This document shows positions 32,887 through 43,939 of a DNA stretch of 64,000 nt, piece after piece. The position numbers were made by a program, and so were the translations under genes. Position 1 is the stretch's first letter. The number at the start of each line of letters is the position of its first letter. This DNA is from Gentiana macrophylla (taxonomy: Eukaryota; Streptophyta; Magnoliopsida; Gentianales; Gentianaceae): the NCBI GenBank assembly GCA_026214975.1, contig CM047817.1:61226407-61290406 (forward strand), given 5' to 3'. Under the pieces are notes generated by a model. The model was not told where the DNA came from. It searched no databases and worked only from the letters and a program-made list of their open reading frames with translations.

Positions 32887-32894
32887 TATAAATA
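32887..32894 (+). promoter_or_regulatory. TATA box of the antisense Tat gene
   Basis: TATAAATA in the context CCCTCTATAAATAGAGG lies on the strand opposite to gag-pol, about 150 bases upstream of a consensus splice donor (33049). The position and context are those of a normal plant promoter. Confidence 0.7.
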
Positions 32895-33048
32895 GAGGTA
32901 TCCCCCCAACTCTTCCTTCCCCTTTCTCCTCTCTGATAATTTTTCCGGCGGTAGAAGCAAAGAAACTCCGGCGATTTGCAAGCAGGTTCCGGCAGACACA
33001 TTATCAAGCAAAGATCAATACTTTACCTCTTTTTCTTCATCAATTCAG

Positions 33049-33496
33049 GTACGAAATTTCACACTCCCTTTGTCCCTTTTATTCGATTTGATTTATGATT
33101 TTATCTATTTCCCTTGTTTAGAAATCGCAATGTTGAGGATTTGCCCCTGCAATTTTACTTTATTTTTCTCCGATGAACACCATGAGCCCAGTCCTTTATG
33201 CATTTTTGCGATTTATGTTTCTTTTTCCTAGAAAAACCTTTGCATGTGTAGGCCCTGACTGTGGTTTGTTTGCCAATGCTTGAGTATTTGTGTTTGCATT
33301 TGTATGTTTTTTGTTTTAGGGGCTTTTCTGGGAAAATTGAAGTAAAATTGGATTGTGTTTTGGGGGTTTTTCTAGGTAGTTTTTTGTTTAAGGAAGATGG
33401 AGGGGCGAGGTGTCGAGGTGCGATCACTTTTCACCTCGGCCCGATTTCCATATCCGGGTGATTGAGCTGATCCACCTTGCCCTTTTTCTTTTCCAG
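33049..33496 (+). other. 5'-leader intron of the antisense Tat gene
   Basis: The donor AATTCAG|GTACGAAA at 33049 and the acceptor TTTTCCAG ending at 33496 bound a T-rich segment with no coding sense. The ATG of the antisense ORF begins two bases after the acceptor, at 33498. Predicted from sequence only. Confidence 0.65.
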
Positions 33497-33497
33497 A

Positions 33498-34775
33498 ATG
33501 TCATCAGAGCTTACAGAATCAGACGAAGAGGTTAGGGCCGCTGCGGGCTATGGCTCAGAGGAGGCGAGCATGGAGGATGCTAGCTCGAGCGACGTCGAAG
33601 AGGAGATTGAGAGAAATCCAAAACCCATTGATGTAGAATCTGACCCAGAGGTTTCAGTAATCGGCGAGGGCGCTACCGGGGGCAAGGTCGAAGATGATGA
33701 CCAGATGGTATTGAGTGGCCTTCTTGAGAGGATGGAAAAAGTAATTACCCCTGGAGCCGTTAAACGTAGCAAAAAGGTCAAGGAAGCCGTGGAAATCGTC
33801 GAGCCATCGGAGAGACAAAAAAAGTCTCAAAAGGTTGTCGTGTCTAAGAGGAAAGCTGCCTCTGACGATCCCGCAAAGAAGAAGAGGGCGCCTAAGAAGA
33901 GGTCCGCTGCTGTTGAAAGGGAGCTCGCAGAGCAAAAACGGGCTGATAGCGATCTTATTACTCGATGGAGGGAGTTTTGAGATCGGGAAGATTATACATT
34001 GGCCCTGGGCACGTACGATATCTCAGCGGACTATTGCTTTGTTAGTATGGGTGCGACCAACGTGTCGTGGACTTGTGGTCGGGAGCAACAAGATTATCTG
34101 TGGTTGCACTATGACCATTTTGTGGCCGGACTCAGACCTCCCTTCGACCCATTTTTTGTCAGGTTCATGGAGGAACCGTAGGTGATGCCTTGCGACCTCA
34201 GTCTGGGAGTAGTTCGCGTGGTTATGTCCTTCATCATAATTAGTAGGCTAAGCGGACACGAACCGTCGATGGCGGCGCTCTTATATTTTTATGGCTTTTC
34301 CCGGAAAGGCGGGGCCGGTCAAATTCAGCCGCGTAGTAGATCAAGCACTGGCAGGCCCCGGCTATTATTTGATCTCCCAGACAAGGTGGCGGACTGGATA
34401 AAAGATGTATGAAAGTGGAATCCCGGATAGGATGGCCGTTTGAGAAGCTACTGGTGAATTCGGTTAAGACTGACCACTTGGTACAAATAAAGACCCAATT
34501 TGATGACGACAAGTTCATATCCGATTTGAAAGATGATTTGGGTTATACCCGCAAAGGTGAAGAACAAGCCCGTGCCTTTAACTAGAGGTTGTTGCTAGAT
34601 GTCGGCCAGCCCTATCTTAGACAGGCCGGACTTTCTGGAGCCGGCGTTGGCGAACCCTTAGTGGTAGTTGGCCCATTGCCGACTGACCCAGATTGGTATG
34701 GGGAGTGTCATCTCAGCAAGCGTATGCCTTCTCAATGCGTAATCTGTGGCGGCGACCCTTCTATGCGAGCACCGA
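33498..34775 (+). pseudogene. antisense Tat ORF, first coding exon
   Basis: It starts MSSELTESDEE, an acidic N-terminus, followed by Lys-rich stretches (RKAASDDPAKKKRAPKKR) that look like a nuclear localisation signal. Conserved parts follow: YTLALGTYDISADYCF (near 33990), DFLWLH-like QQDYLWLHYDHF, and RVVMSFIIISRLSGHEPSMA (near 34210). These resemble the antisense ORF proteins of Tat elements, listed in domain collections as a putative gypsy-type transposon family; the biochemical role is unknown. In-frame stops at 33978, 34180 and about 34584 each look like C-to-T changes of Arg or Gln codons, and a shift lies near 34405. Gag and pol are on the other strand. Confidence 0.75.
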
Positions 34776-34876
34776 GTAGGATTTTTACTTGTATTCTTTT
34801 TTATATTTCTTATTTCTAATAACTTGTTTTCTTTCATGTCATTTTCTTGGTCGCTAATAAACATTACTCTCCACAG
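34776..34876 (+). other. second intron of the antisense Tat gene
   Basis: The donor CACCGA|GTAGGATT and the acceptor TCTCCACAG|GTACC bound a T-rich stretch that breaks the reading frame between two coding-like segments. Confidence 0.6.
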
Positions 34877-35590
34877 GTACCATGGACTCACTAGCTCAAC
34901 GCAACCAGCTGACCAGGAGGAAGACTACTGGCGAAGTGAAAAGAGCCGCTGAGCTGAGGGGGATCAAAACACCACTTCCCATGGTCGATATAAAGCGGGG
35001 TGGCTGGAGCCTCAGGATCTCAGGTTGTGAAATCAACCCAACCGCCAGTAGGGGATAAGGCCGCGGCGAGCAGAACCCTGAAGCAGACTCTACTGACGAA
35101 GCCGCCGCCCGGCGATAAGAAGAAGAGAGCCGCTGTTGAGGAAACTGACCCGGTAAGGGGTGGTAGCGGCGAGCCGGATGCTCCTCCTCCCAAAAAATCC
35201 AGAACTGACGACTCCCAGAGGAAGGAGGCCGCTGACAAAGCCAAACTCTCTGATAAAGGTAAATCTGTGGCCGGTGAGACAGTTTCGGCGGGCACAAAAA
35301 CGGTGGTGCCCTTTGCTGGAGTCCTTGTTGAGCCTAGAGGGTTTCCCGCAGCATGGTTGGACAAAGAGTTCATGCGCCAACAGCCTCTCGACATGCCCAT
35401 GGCGCGGACAATTTCAAGAGGAATCGCTGACGTGCCCCCACTGAGGCATTTTAGATGGGGTCTCCCTAGTGACATCCAGCTAGAGATAGGTCGCGGGATC
35501 GCGGACAGAGTTGTGATGGCGGACCAAACTGATCCCCGCCGTACCTTCCTTGGGAACATCGACGCTTTGTGGGGTTTATATGGCGCCATG
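34877..35590 (+). pseudogene. antisense Tat ORF, middle exon
   Basis: It begins with MDSLAQRNQLTRRKTTGEV. A shift near 34990 leads to the frame from 35000, which is rich in Lys, Pro and Ser (PPKKSRTDDSQRKEAADK) and then carries a more ordered part (FPAAWLDKEFMRQQPLDMP, TFLGNIDALWGLYGAM). The last codon ends at the donor at 35591. Large minus-strand ORFs beneath it are shadows of its GC-rich codons. Confidence 0.7.
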
Positions 35591-35694
35591 GTGAGCATGG
35601 TAAACATCTTTCTTGCCTTTGCTTTTTTGTTCTCTTTACTGCCATATTTTTCTTAAGTCAATATTGACCTCGCTGATTATTTTTCTTCTTTTAG
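35591..35694 (+). other. third intron of the antisense Tat gene
   Basis: The donor GCCATG|GTGAGCATG and the acceptor TTCTTTTAG|GTTGG bound a T-rich stretch. Joining the flanks keeps one reading frame. Confidence 0.65.
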
Positions 35695-36539
35695 GTTGGC
35701 ACCGACTTGGTGCAGTTCGTCTATGACTACAGAAACACCATATCTGAGAGCGCTAATGTCGGAAAAGAGCTGGCCGATACCAAGAAAGCTCTTGATGCCG
35801 TAAATGAAGTGGGGGCTGGGCTTCGTGAAAGTTTAAGCGCGGCTGAAGCTGAGAACGAGAAGTTAAGATTGCAGCTCGCTGAGGCCCATAAGAAAACTAA
35901 ACATTTGGAGAAGGTTAACTCCAAACTCGTGAGAAGGATAGGTCAGCCGCTCAAACCATGAAGGAGATGCAGCAGAAAATTACAGAGGCTCAAAATCATT
36001 GGAAAGCCGAGCAGTCTGTAAGCGAGGATTTGAGAAAACAGTTGGAGGATCTGAGCTCAAGTGTCCAAGGCCAGATTGAGGCCGCAAGCGAGGCTGCTGC
36101 TGGGAAAAACTTTTTGATGGGATATGACCAAGGGTTCTATCACATTGCAAGGTGCATCTTAGCCCGTGGTGGCGACGCTCCTGACCTCGATACCTTTCAA
36201 GAATGGATTCTCACCCATCCTTTTTCCGATCACCTAAAGGACTTCCACCCGCAAATACCTATTTTGGATGTTGAGCTTGAACGATATATCCCAATGTATG
36301 ATCCGGATTGGGAGGTGCCTGCTGTGGTGGAAGCGAACCTAAGGGAGCGTGTGCGCCTGGCTACCGAGGCGAAAGCCGCAGCTGATGGAGAAGGTGGGCA
36401 GGCTGGAGAAGAGGTCGAGCAACCCGGTGGAGAGACTATCGAGCCTACTGAGTCTGAGACAAATGCTGATCAGATGTTGCACCATTCCCTCCGCGAGGAG
36501 AATGTTCACAATGAGGAAATGAGGCCCGAGAACTCTTAA
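35695..36539 (+). pseudogene. antisense Tat ORF, last exon (coiled coil and conserved C-terminus)
   Basis: GTDLVQFVYDYRNT is followed by a long heptad-rich coiled coil (LADTKKALDAVNEV, AEAENEKLRLQLAEA), a one-base shift near 35940, more coiled coil, and the conserved block MGYDQGFYHIARCILARGG with FSDHLKDFHP. The C-terminus is acidic. The coiled coil suggests self-association. Apart from the shift the frame runs to a stop at 36539. Confidence 0.75.
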
Positions 36540-36715
36540 GTTTGTGCTTCTTGTTCTGTAAACATTGTTTTTGACTTTGCATATGTATAACTCTTTTCTT
36601 TCCGCAATTTATCTTTGTAATAACAATTTCTTAAGTTTGTTTTCTGTCCGCTTAATGTATGCTTGCTTTTGCTCGAATTTATTGCCTAAATTGAGTTCGA
36701 TTATAATAGCGTCCG

Positions 36716-36984
36716 GCCCCCTTGTTTTGGATAAGATTCCAAGTTGATCTTGTGCGGACTTGTCTTCGAGATATGCCCCCCTTGAATCTTATCTAAAATA
36801 ACTGCTTGTTCGAAATATGTTGACTTTTCTGTCCGCCCCTTGAATCTGATCTCAAATAACTTGCTTGCTAACAATCTCGAATTTTCTGGAGGGTGGCCCC
36901 TTGTTTGAGATGAGATTCGAAGTCGAGCCTTGAAGATTTTGCTCGCTCGTGATTGCTTTGAATTTTTCCAAATATTGCCCCCAT
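36716..36984 (-). repeat. regularly spaced polypurine-like tracts
   Basis: On the minus strand, runs such as AAGGGGGC recur. The plus-strand copies GCCCC(CC)TTG start at 36716, 36775, 36835 and 36896, with a related GCCCCCAT at 36977. The first four are 59-61 bases apart. The words around them (GATAAGATTC, GATGAGATTCGAAGT) repeat loosely too. Confidence 0.8.
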
Positions 36985-37080
36985 TTTTAACAAAGTCTGA
37001 AGTCTGGCCGAAGATTTTGTTAAATTTTTATTTATTTTTTTAATTTTTTTTTTCGAACACCATTCATTTTCTACCCGCAT

Positions 37081-37569
37081 ATACCCATAATAATATGCAT
37101 TTTTTTAATTATTTATTTTAAAGAGAAAATGTAAAATCGGGCTTTATTAATTTCGACTCATCCCGCTAGATGAGTGAAAATTATAAACAAGTAAGAAAGC
37201 TTAACCACTCACGTCGTAAACGAGAGGATAGCCAATTAATTAGGACTTTGTTTTGATGGACCCTAGGAATGTGCTAATCAGTGTCGATAGCTGCCTAGGC
37301 GGGTTAGAGGTATGAGTTAGCACTCAATACCGGCAACTCTAGTTCTTTATGTGTATGGGCTATTAAGGTCCAATTAAGGAGGGTAGCTTGCTTATAGATT
37401 GTCTACTACTATGGTCGGAGTAGATAGGGTTAGGAGTTTTACCCATAGCTGAACAATGAATTACACTTTACCAATGGGTAGGACTATTGCATGTGTGGGG
37501 GAATAACTAATTACTCATAATTGAACTAATACATTAGAAATTCTTGTTTGCTCCGTGTGAACTAGCGTA
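37081..37569 (+). repeat. diverged Athila-like LTR fragment
   Basis: Words in the order CCCTAGGAATGTG, ACCGGCAACTCTAGTT, GTGTGGGGGAATAACTAATTACT and GAACTAGCGTAA recall the Athila LTR at 13130-13400 (CCCTAGGAATGTTG, ACCGGCATCCCTAGTTTCG, ACATGGGGGAGTTATAAT, CTACTAGCGTAA). The match is partial and diverged. It abuts the left end of the CACTA transposon. Confidence 0.5.
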
Positions 37570-37599
37570 AAGAATTTTCTGTTTTTCCTATGGAAGAAT

Positions 37600-37990
37600 T
37601 CGTCGGTAGTTTGTCAGAAAATCATGTTTCCGACGAAATTCCGACGAAATATGCGCTGTCGGAAAAATGCCCGTAGGAATCGCGTTCTGACAAATTCTCC
37701 GACAAATTTAGCGACAAAATTTCCTACGAAAGTTACTGACAAATTTATGACAAAGTTAGTGACAAAATTCTTACAAATAATACCGACAAAGTTCCTACCA
37801 ATATTTCTGACAAATTTCCGACGAAGTGAGTGACGATATTTCGACAAAATTGTGGACCCGTATTCCAACAAACTTCCGACGGTTTTTTATTAATTGTTCG
37901 ACAATTTTCCGATTTAACATTGTCACTATTTTGTTGGTAGCTATCACTATTTCGCAGGTTTCCAACAGATTTTCATTTAAATTCGTCACT
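37600..37990. repeat. left subterminal repeats of the CACTA element
   Basis: More than ten variants of CCGACGAAAT / CTGACAAATT are packed in 390 bases, in the form expected for binding sites of the tnpA product. Confidence 0.85.
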
Positions 37991-38251
37991 ACTTTGTCAC
38001 AAATATGATTTTTTAAAAAGCCTATTTTTGTTAATTGTATTAATACAACCTGTCCAAATGAAATATAATATCACAATATATTCGCATTGCCAATTACTCA
38101 ATCCACAAAAACTGCACACATAATATTTAATTGATGCATCAACCAAGTCTACAAAAGCTCCATAGAGATTAGCCGTAAGATACAAAAGAAAATGTGGCCT
38201 TAAAAAAAAAAGTGTGCCACATAGGAGAGTGCAGATCTAATGCCATAATCC

Positions 38252-40557
38252 TCAATGTCGAGCACCATCTGGATGAAAGAAGCCTTGGACCAACTGTGCA
38301 ATCCTTTCTATCTCCGCCTGCATGGCAGATTGTGTGGCTGCAAACTTCTCTCTCTCCTCAGCAGCTCTCTGTCTTTCCTCAGTCAAACTTTCACGTGCAG
38401 CAGAAAGGTCTTCCCGCAACCTTGAATTTTCCTCTGAAAGCTGTGACACTTGTTGTGAAAGCACCTCATTTGGCATCGAATGCGAAATCGATCCACTAAT
38501 GTACTCTAAAGATAAATTACCCAATCCTTTCACACGCCCATTCTTTGCACCCCCAGCGCATTCTAGAAACACTTTATCTGCTTCATGTAACAAATCATCT
38601 GGAATTCTATCTTTCTGCCCAAAATATTGCATGACGTTTGACATTTTTTCCTTAGAAAGTTCCTGTGAGGATTTAGATAATATGTTTGTCAATATCTTTC
38701 GTTCAATATGGATATATTGTGTCATGTACCCATTACGAAAGCATTACTAGCAATAAAGAAACTAAAACCAAGAAATAAGTAACTCCTTTTAAAATCAAGT
38801 TACGGGTAAGAAATTATGTGTATATGTTATGTCATACATTACATAACAAAATTCACATTTTAAACACATATATTCAAGTTATTACCTCAATAACTGCTGC
38901 ACTATCATCAACAGGCTCCTTATCATCCATGGTTGAGTGGGTATACATAAACACCTCCGCAATAGCAACAGGACGCTTCAACACCGTTTCCTAAAAAAAC
39001 ATTTAACCCATCATTACAACGAAGTTCTTTCAAAATTTATGATCGGTTTCTAGTAGAAGAAAAGTCGTAACCACAAATGACAAGTTTATAACCCACACCA
39101 AGTAGATAACAATGAAAATAACTAGGAAAAGGTTGGAAATGAAAATTAGTGAAAGTAAATCTAGAAGTTACTAAACTTTTAGGAAAAGCTGAAGTTATGC
39201 AAAATAAATTACTCACCTATCATGAGCATAAAATTCTATTTTGTTATGGAGAAATTGAGATGAGCTTTTATAAATCATAAGCTACAGGTCTTTTTTTTCA
39301 TTGTCATTTTAATATCATGTATTAAAAAAAACCTGTCAAAAACTCATTGGATGTAATATAATAATGGTAAGAAACAAATAATATAATGTAATGAAAGAAA
39401 CTACTTAATTGAAAGGAAGAAAACCCAAAAACAGGCATTTTTTCAAGTGACTCAGCACAGCTCAAGCCTTCATAGCACCTGTCTAACTTTACATGATGAA
39501 AACCACCTCTTGAAAAAAAAACATTTACTGTTTTAACCATGGCCCATAACAACACCCTACTTCACCACCCCCTCCCCCTACACCCAATTCTCTACAAAGC
39601 CCAAGTCAAGTCAAATTCATATCTTACAAACACACCAGCCTTAAAATATACGCATATCTAAATTAGATTGTACCGCTAGTTTCCAACTCAGTCTAAACGA
39701 GACAGCTCAACCATTGTGAAGCATAAAACATAAGATGACAATTAACATATCCTGATCTTCCTTGGTTGTATAGTAAAATGTGAGCATGTGGATGGAGATG
39801 ATATATGGACTGCAAGGTGAGCGTACGTATCGATAAGACTGACTCATGCATAGATAAGACTATATTTGGTGCATGTGTATCGCATACCATACACTCACCT
39901 TTGTAACAATCAAGTGAAATAAAATAACAATGTAACAATAAAAGCGAAAGTCCAATGTAGTATCATAGTCACTTTTGTATCATGGAATGATCTTGATCCT
40001 CCGGAGTACTTGCCCACCGGAAAGCCCTCGTCAGAAATGCGATTCCTATTTGATGTATTTGCATTGGAAGCTCTTATAAATTCTTCAGTTTCCCAATACT
40101 CGAGCAACTTTTCAAACACTTTAACTGGTATCCAGGTCGGAATCTTGTGTGTGGCATCATAGCGTTTATGAGCCGTTTGGAGAATATCCCTTAGTCTCTC
40201 ACCCGTCCGCTTTTCAAAGTGTGATCTTACAAGACCCTCATCATCCTTAGAAATATACCAATGTGACTGCACAAACAAAAAAATACAACATCAAATATGT
40301 ATCAATAAGCATTCAAATATGTAACAAAAATTGATTCCCACATATGTACCTTGAAATCATCCCACCACTTCTGGCGCACATCGGGTAGAACATGACTGTA
40401 CTTTGGCCAAACTCCATCAAACTTTTTCTTAATCACTTGACCGATGATGTTAGTAAGCTTTTTATCTCGAGGTATGAAACTATTTTGGAAACGAAAACAA
40501 TGTCAAACCCAATTCAAAAACACTATTGTATATTTTGGTCAACGAATATTGTATACG

Positions 40558-40643
<86 letters not shown>

Positions 40644-41110
40644 GAAAAAAGTGTACCTACTAGTCATCTGTGAGTAACTACAATAATATTTATATCAAAG
40701 AATGAAATGTACTTCTACTTACTGGCCATTATTGGCAAACAATGAAGGTTTGAGAGATGAAACAGTAGGTAAAGTAGATGCAGATTGAGGTTGTGACGTG
40801 ATATCCACATTATCTCCATTATCAGTACATGGTGAATCGCCAAGACCTGGTGTTGTCAATCTAATAGTAGGAGGCGGGGTATGTAGACATGTTGGGTCAA
40901 ACAGAGGGGAATGTGTCTGGGCTCATTGTGGAGGGGATGAAGACACCGCTCGAGTGACATATGAAGTAGTACGTGTTGGATGTCCCTGAAAAGATAGTGA
41001 AGTAGTAGGACAAGCATTGCGTTGACGTTTCCCTTGCAAAAGTGAAACAATCTCTGGAGATGTGTTTTGATGGCCCTTACGCTTATTCTCTTTACCAACC
41101 ATGATTTCAC
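38252..41110 (-). pseudogene. tnpA-type CACTA gene (Ptta/En-Spm family), exon pieces
   Basis: Minus-strand coding pieces appear in order. The N-terminal piece from about 41101 starts MVGKENKRKGHQ and is rich in Ser and Pro. A piece near 40340-40440 includes PDVRQKWWDDFK. Bases 40278-39970 contain HWYISKDDEGLVRSHFEKRTG and IPTWIPVKVFEKLLEYWET, the signature of the plant En/Spm transposase_24 family. Bases 38725-38252 carry VFLECAGG and a C-terminal coiled coil (QVSQLSEENSRLREDL). Introns separate them, and one includes the TA microsatellite at 40560. The family binds subterminal repeats and helps transposition. Confidence 0.8.
40560..40639. repeat. (TA)n microsatellite
   Basis: About 40 TA units within an intron-like part of the tnpA-type gene. 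Confidence 0.95.
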
Positions 41111-41487
41111 CTGCATAAAATACTTAAGGTATATATCCACATATAAGTTAACGGAAAAAACAAAATGAACAATCCTATACAAATTTCATCGCAGACTCAA
41201 TCAAATAATGAAAGTGAAAATCATCAAAAGACCGCAAACCAATATAAAACATGAATTAAATTCATGTAAATGATTTCTAATGTAATTAACTACATGTTAA
41301 AAACTATTAAAGACAATGAAACAATATTGAAATCCATGTTTGTGCATATAATCAACCATTATTAGCACGTATAACAAAAAGAAAACATCATGGCAAGTGC
41401 ATATTCTACAAAATCAAAAGAATTCCAAGTGGTCTTTTAATACATTAGCTTATCATACTAATAACCTCATCAAATTAAACATATTTA

Positions 41488-42411
41488 TCACGGTGAAATA
41501 TCATCATCTTCCAACGGTTCGTCATCAGTGTCATCCTCATTTTCTGAATCTTGCCACATGTCATTCACCTCATCCACCTCATCCTCTATGTGTTGTTTCA
41601 CTGGATCAATGGATACATCGACTAAACGTCCAGAAGTATCATTTAGAGGGTCATTGATCTCATCTTCATCGACTAGAAAGGAAGTCAATTCTGAAGTATC
41701 ATCTTGATATGGTGCATCAATGACGTCCGTATCAAATTGACCATGTGCTTTTATAGGAATAGCTGCTTGCCAATCGTGATGTGCCCTAGTAGTTGAGGGA
41801 TATGGACAGTAATAAACTTGAAAAACTTGCTCAGGAAAAACAAATGGTTCTTTTTTATTTCAACGCCATTTCTTTGAAAGGTTTACATCAACCAAACTAC
41901 TGAATTTAGGATGTCTTCGAACACCATCAATAGGATCAAACCACTCACACTTGAATAACACAAAGGTTGACTTTGAGGACCCTTCATAAGTCCGTTCTAC
42001 AACTTCAATCAATTGGCCATAATAGTCCAGCCCTTCCCCGCCAACATGGTTCCCTTTAACAAGCACACCACAATTATACATGCTTTTTTGACTATTATGG
42101 TTTACAGTATGAAAAACAAATCCATTTGCTTCACATGCATCATATGATTTTACAATCCTTTTCGGTCCAAATGCGATGTCCCGTGCATATGCATCAGATA
42201 TGCAATTTTCTGGTTTTTGAACCTACAAAAACCAACCAAACACGGTGTAAACATTATTTAGCAAATGTACCTTATGTCTTTTTTTATGAGAAAATGATGT
42301 TGTAGATTTGAATATGTTTATACTCACATGAGAGGAAAACCATGATGCATAGTTGGACTCAAGCATACGATTTTTTGCTGAATCGTCCATCATTCTATGT
42401 TGTGTTTTCAT
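41488..42411 (-). pseudogene. C-terminal part of the CACTA transposase (DUF4216-like)
   Basis: Downstream of the main transposase frame, 42081-41860 encodes VLVKGNHVGGEGLDYYGQL and FKCEWFDPIDGVRRH, the DUF4216 block normally found at the end of tnpD proteins. 41688-41488 is a very acidic tail. A piece at 42411-42223 (MDDSAKNRMLESNYASWF) belongs to the segment before it. Introns or frameshifts lie between. Confidence 0.75.
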
Positions 42412-42517
42412 ATCTGCCCAGAATTTTCTGTGGAAAAGTGTACAGAAATCGTGGTTAAGTGATGATAAGAATACTACTATTATATTGATTTCTTAGGCTA
42501 TGTGATTTGAATGAACA

Positions 42518-43705
42518 TTAAACATACTCTTGGTAAGACTCCAACGTCTGTGTGTTAAGCAACACAAACAAATGGGCTGCATCATACTCTATTTGCTCCA
42601 TAAACCGTTGCTTTGGCTTCTTACGGTAAGGTCGAACAGATGGTTGTAGTGAATTACCTTCCGCAGATGTCTTCTTGAAGTAATGTGAGCAAAAGGTCGA
42701 TGTTTCCTCAAGAATATAGTCGTTTATGATTGATCCCTCCACCCGGTTTTTGTTTTTCACCTTCATTTTCAAGTGATACAAAAATCTCTCAAATGGAAAC
42801 ATCCAACGATAGTGCACAGGCCCACCCATTAGTGCCTCATATGGCATATGAATAGGTAGGTGCTCCATAATGTCAAAAAAAGCCGGTGGGAAAATTTGTT
42901 CAAGGTTACAAATTAGCAATGGCATTTGCTCTTCTATTCTCTTGATATTACCAGTCGTAAGAATTGAAGTTGTGAGCTCTTTGAAAAATATGCTGAGCTC
43001 AGTAAGTGAACTCCATACGCTCTCTGGTAGGACATCACGAAATGCCACTAGGAGGAGACGCAACATGAACACGTGACAGTCATGACTTTTCATCCCATGT
43101 AATGTCAATGCTTTCAAATCAACACATCGAGACAAATTAGAACAATACCCATCAGGAAACCTTAACTTCTTAAGCCACTGCAAGACTGCCTCTTTTCGAT
43201 CATTGTCTAACTCGTATCGGGCAAGTAGTTTCTTATTTTCATTATGTGGAATGTGTAACTCTGGACGTTTACAATACAATTTCAAGTCTTTGCTAGACGC
43301 ACCATTATCTTTCGTCTTGCCCTTGATGTCCATGACAGTGTAAAACACATTGCAAAACACGTTTCTGATGATATGCATTGGATCCAAATTGTTTCTGATT
43401 CCATTCATCTTCCAATATGGAAGTTCCCACAACGGACTATGCTTAACCCAGTTATGTGATTGCCCTTTACCAGGCAAGGTAGGTACTAATCCACCCATGT
43501 CACGCATCTTAGGTAAATCCTTTACTTGATGCCACACATCACCACTAGTCATACATGGAGGTGGAGGCTCTTTTTGAGTGATGTTCTTGCAAAAGTTTCT
43601 CTTGTTATTCCTATACCTGTGATCTAGGGGTAAAAACTTTCGATGACAATCAAAGAAACAAACTTTCCGCCCATTCTCCAAGCTAAATCCACCAGTTTTA
43701 CCCAT
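42518..43705 (-). pseudogene. CACTA transposase tnpD, C-terminal half (DUF4218)
   Basis: This open frame of 395 codons holds MGKTGGFSLENGRKVCFFDCHRKFLP near its start, NNLDPMHIIRNVFCNVF in the middle, LTLHGMKSHDCHVFM near residue 205 and the DUF4218 block MGGPVHYRWMFPFERFLYHLKMKVKNK near residue 290. It follows the catalytic part encoded at 43828-44697 and is cut from it by a small duplication at 43738-43939. The protein would cut and join the element ends. Confidence 0.92.
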
Positions 43706-43737
43706 GCAATAAGGACATGGATTGTACTCTCAACTAT

Positions 43738-43939
43738 ATAACATCGCATATCTTTGGGTAATCAGCGATTGTCCACATCAATATTGCTTTCATCATGAAA
43801 TCTGTTTTTATATGCATCGTATGTCAACTATATAATCCACATACTCATATATAACATCGCATATGCTGGGTAATCACTGATTGTCCACATCAAAGCTGCT
43901 TTCATCATGAAATTCTGTTTTCTATATGCATCGTACGTC
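43738..43939. repeat. small tandem duplication inside tnpD
   Basis: About 90 bases including ATATAACATCGCATAT...GGGTAATCA...GATTGTCCACATCAA are present at 43738-43822 and again at 43850-43939. The copy at 43850 preserves the coding sense (SDYPAYAM); the other has CTTTG (43752-43756) where this one has GCTG (43865-43868). Confidence 0.9.

Noticed and set aside
33548..35607. Large minus-strand ORFs under the antisense Tat gene
   Set aside because: The plus-strand frames show conserved blocks, coiled coil and splice sites; the minus frames have no recognisable domain.
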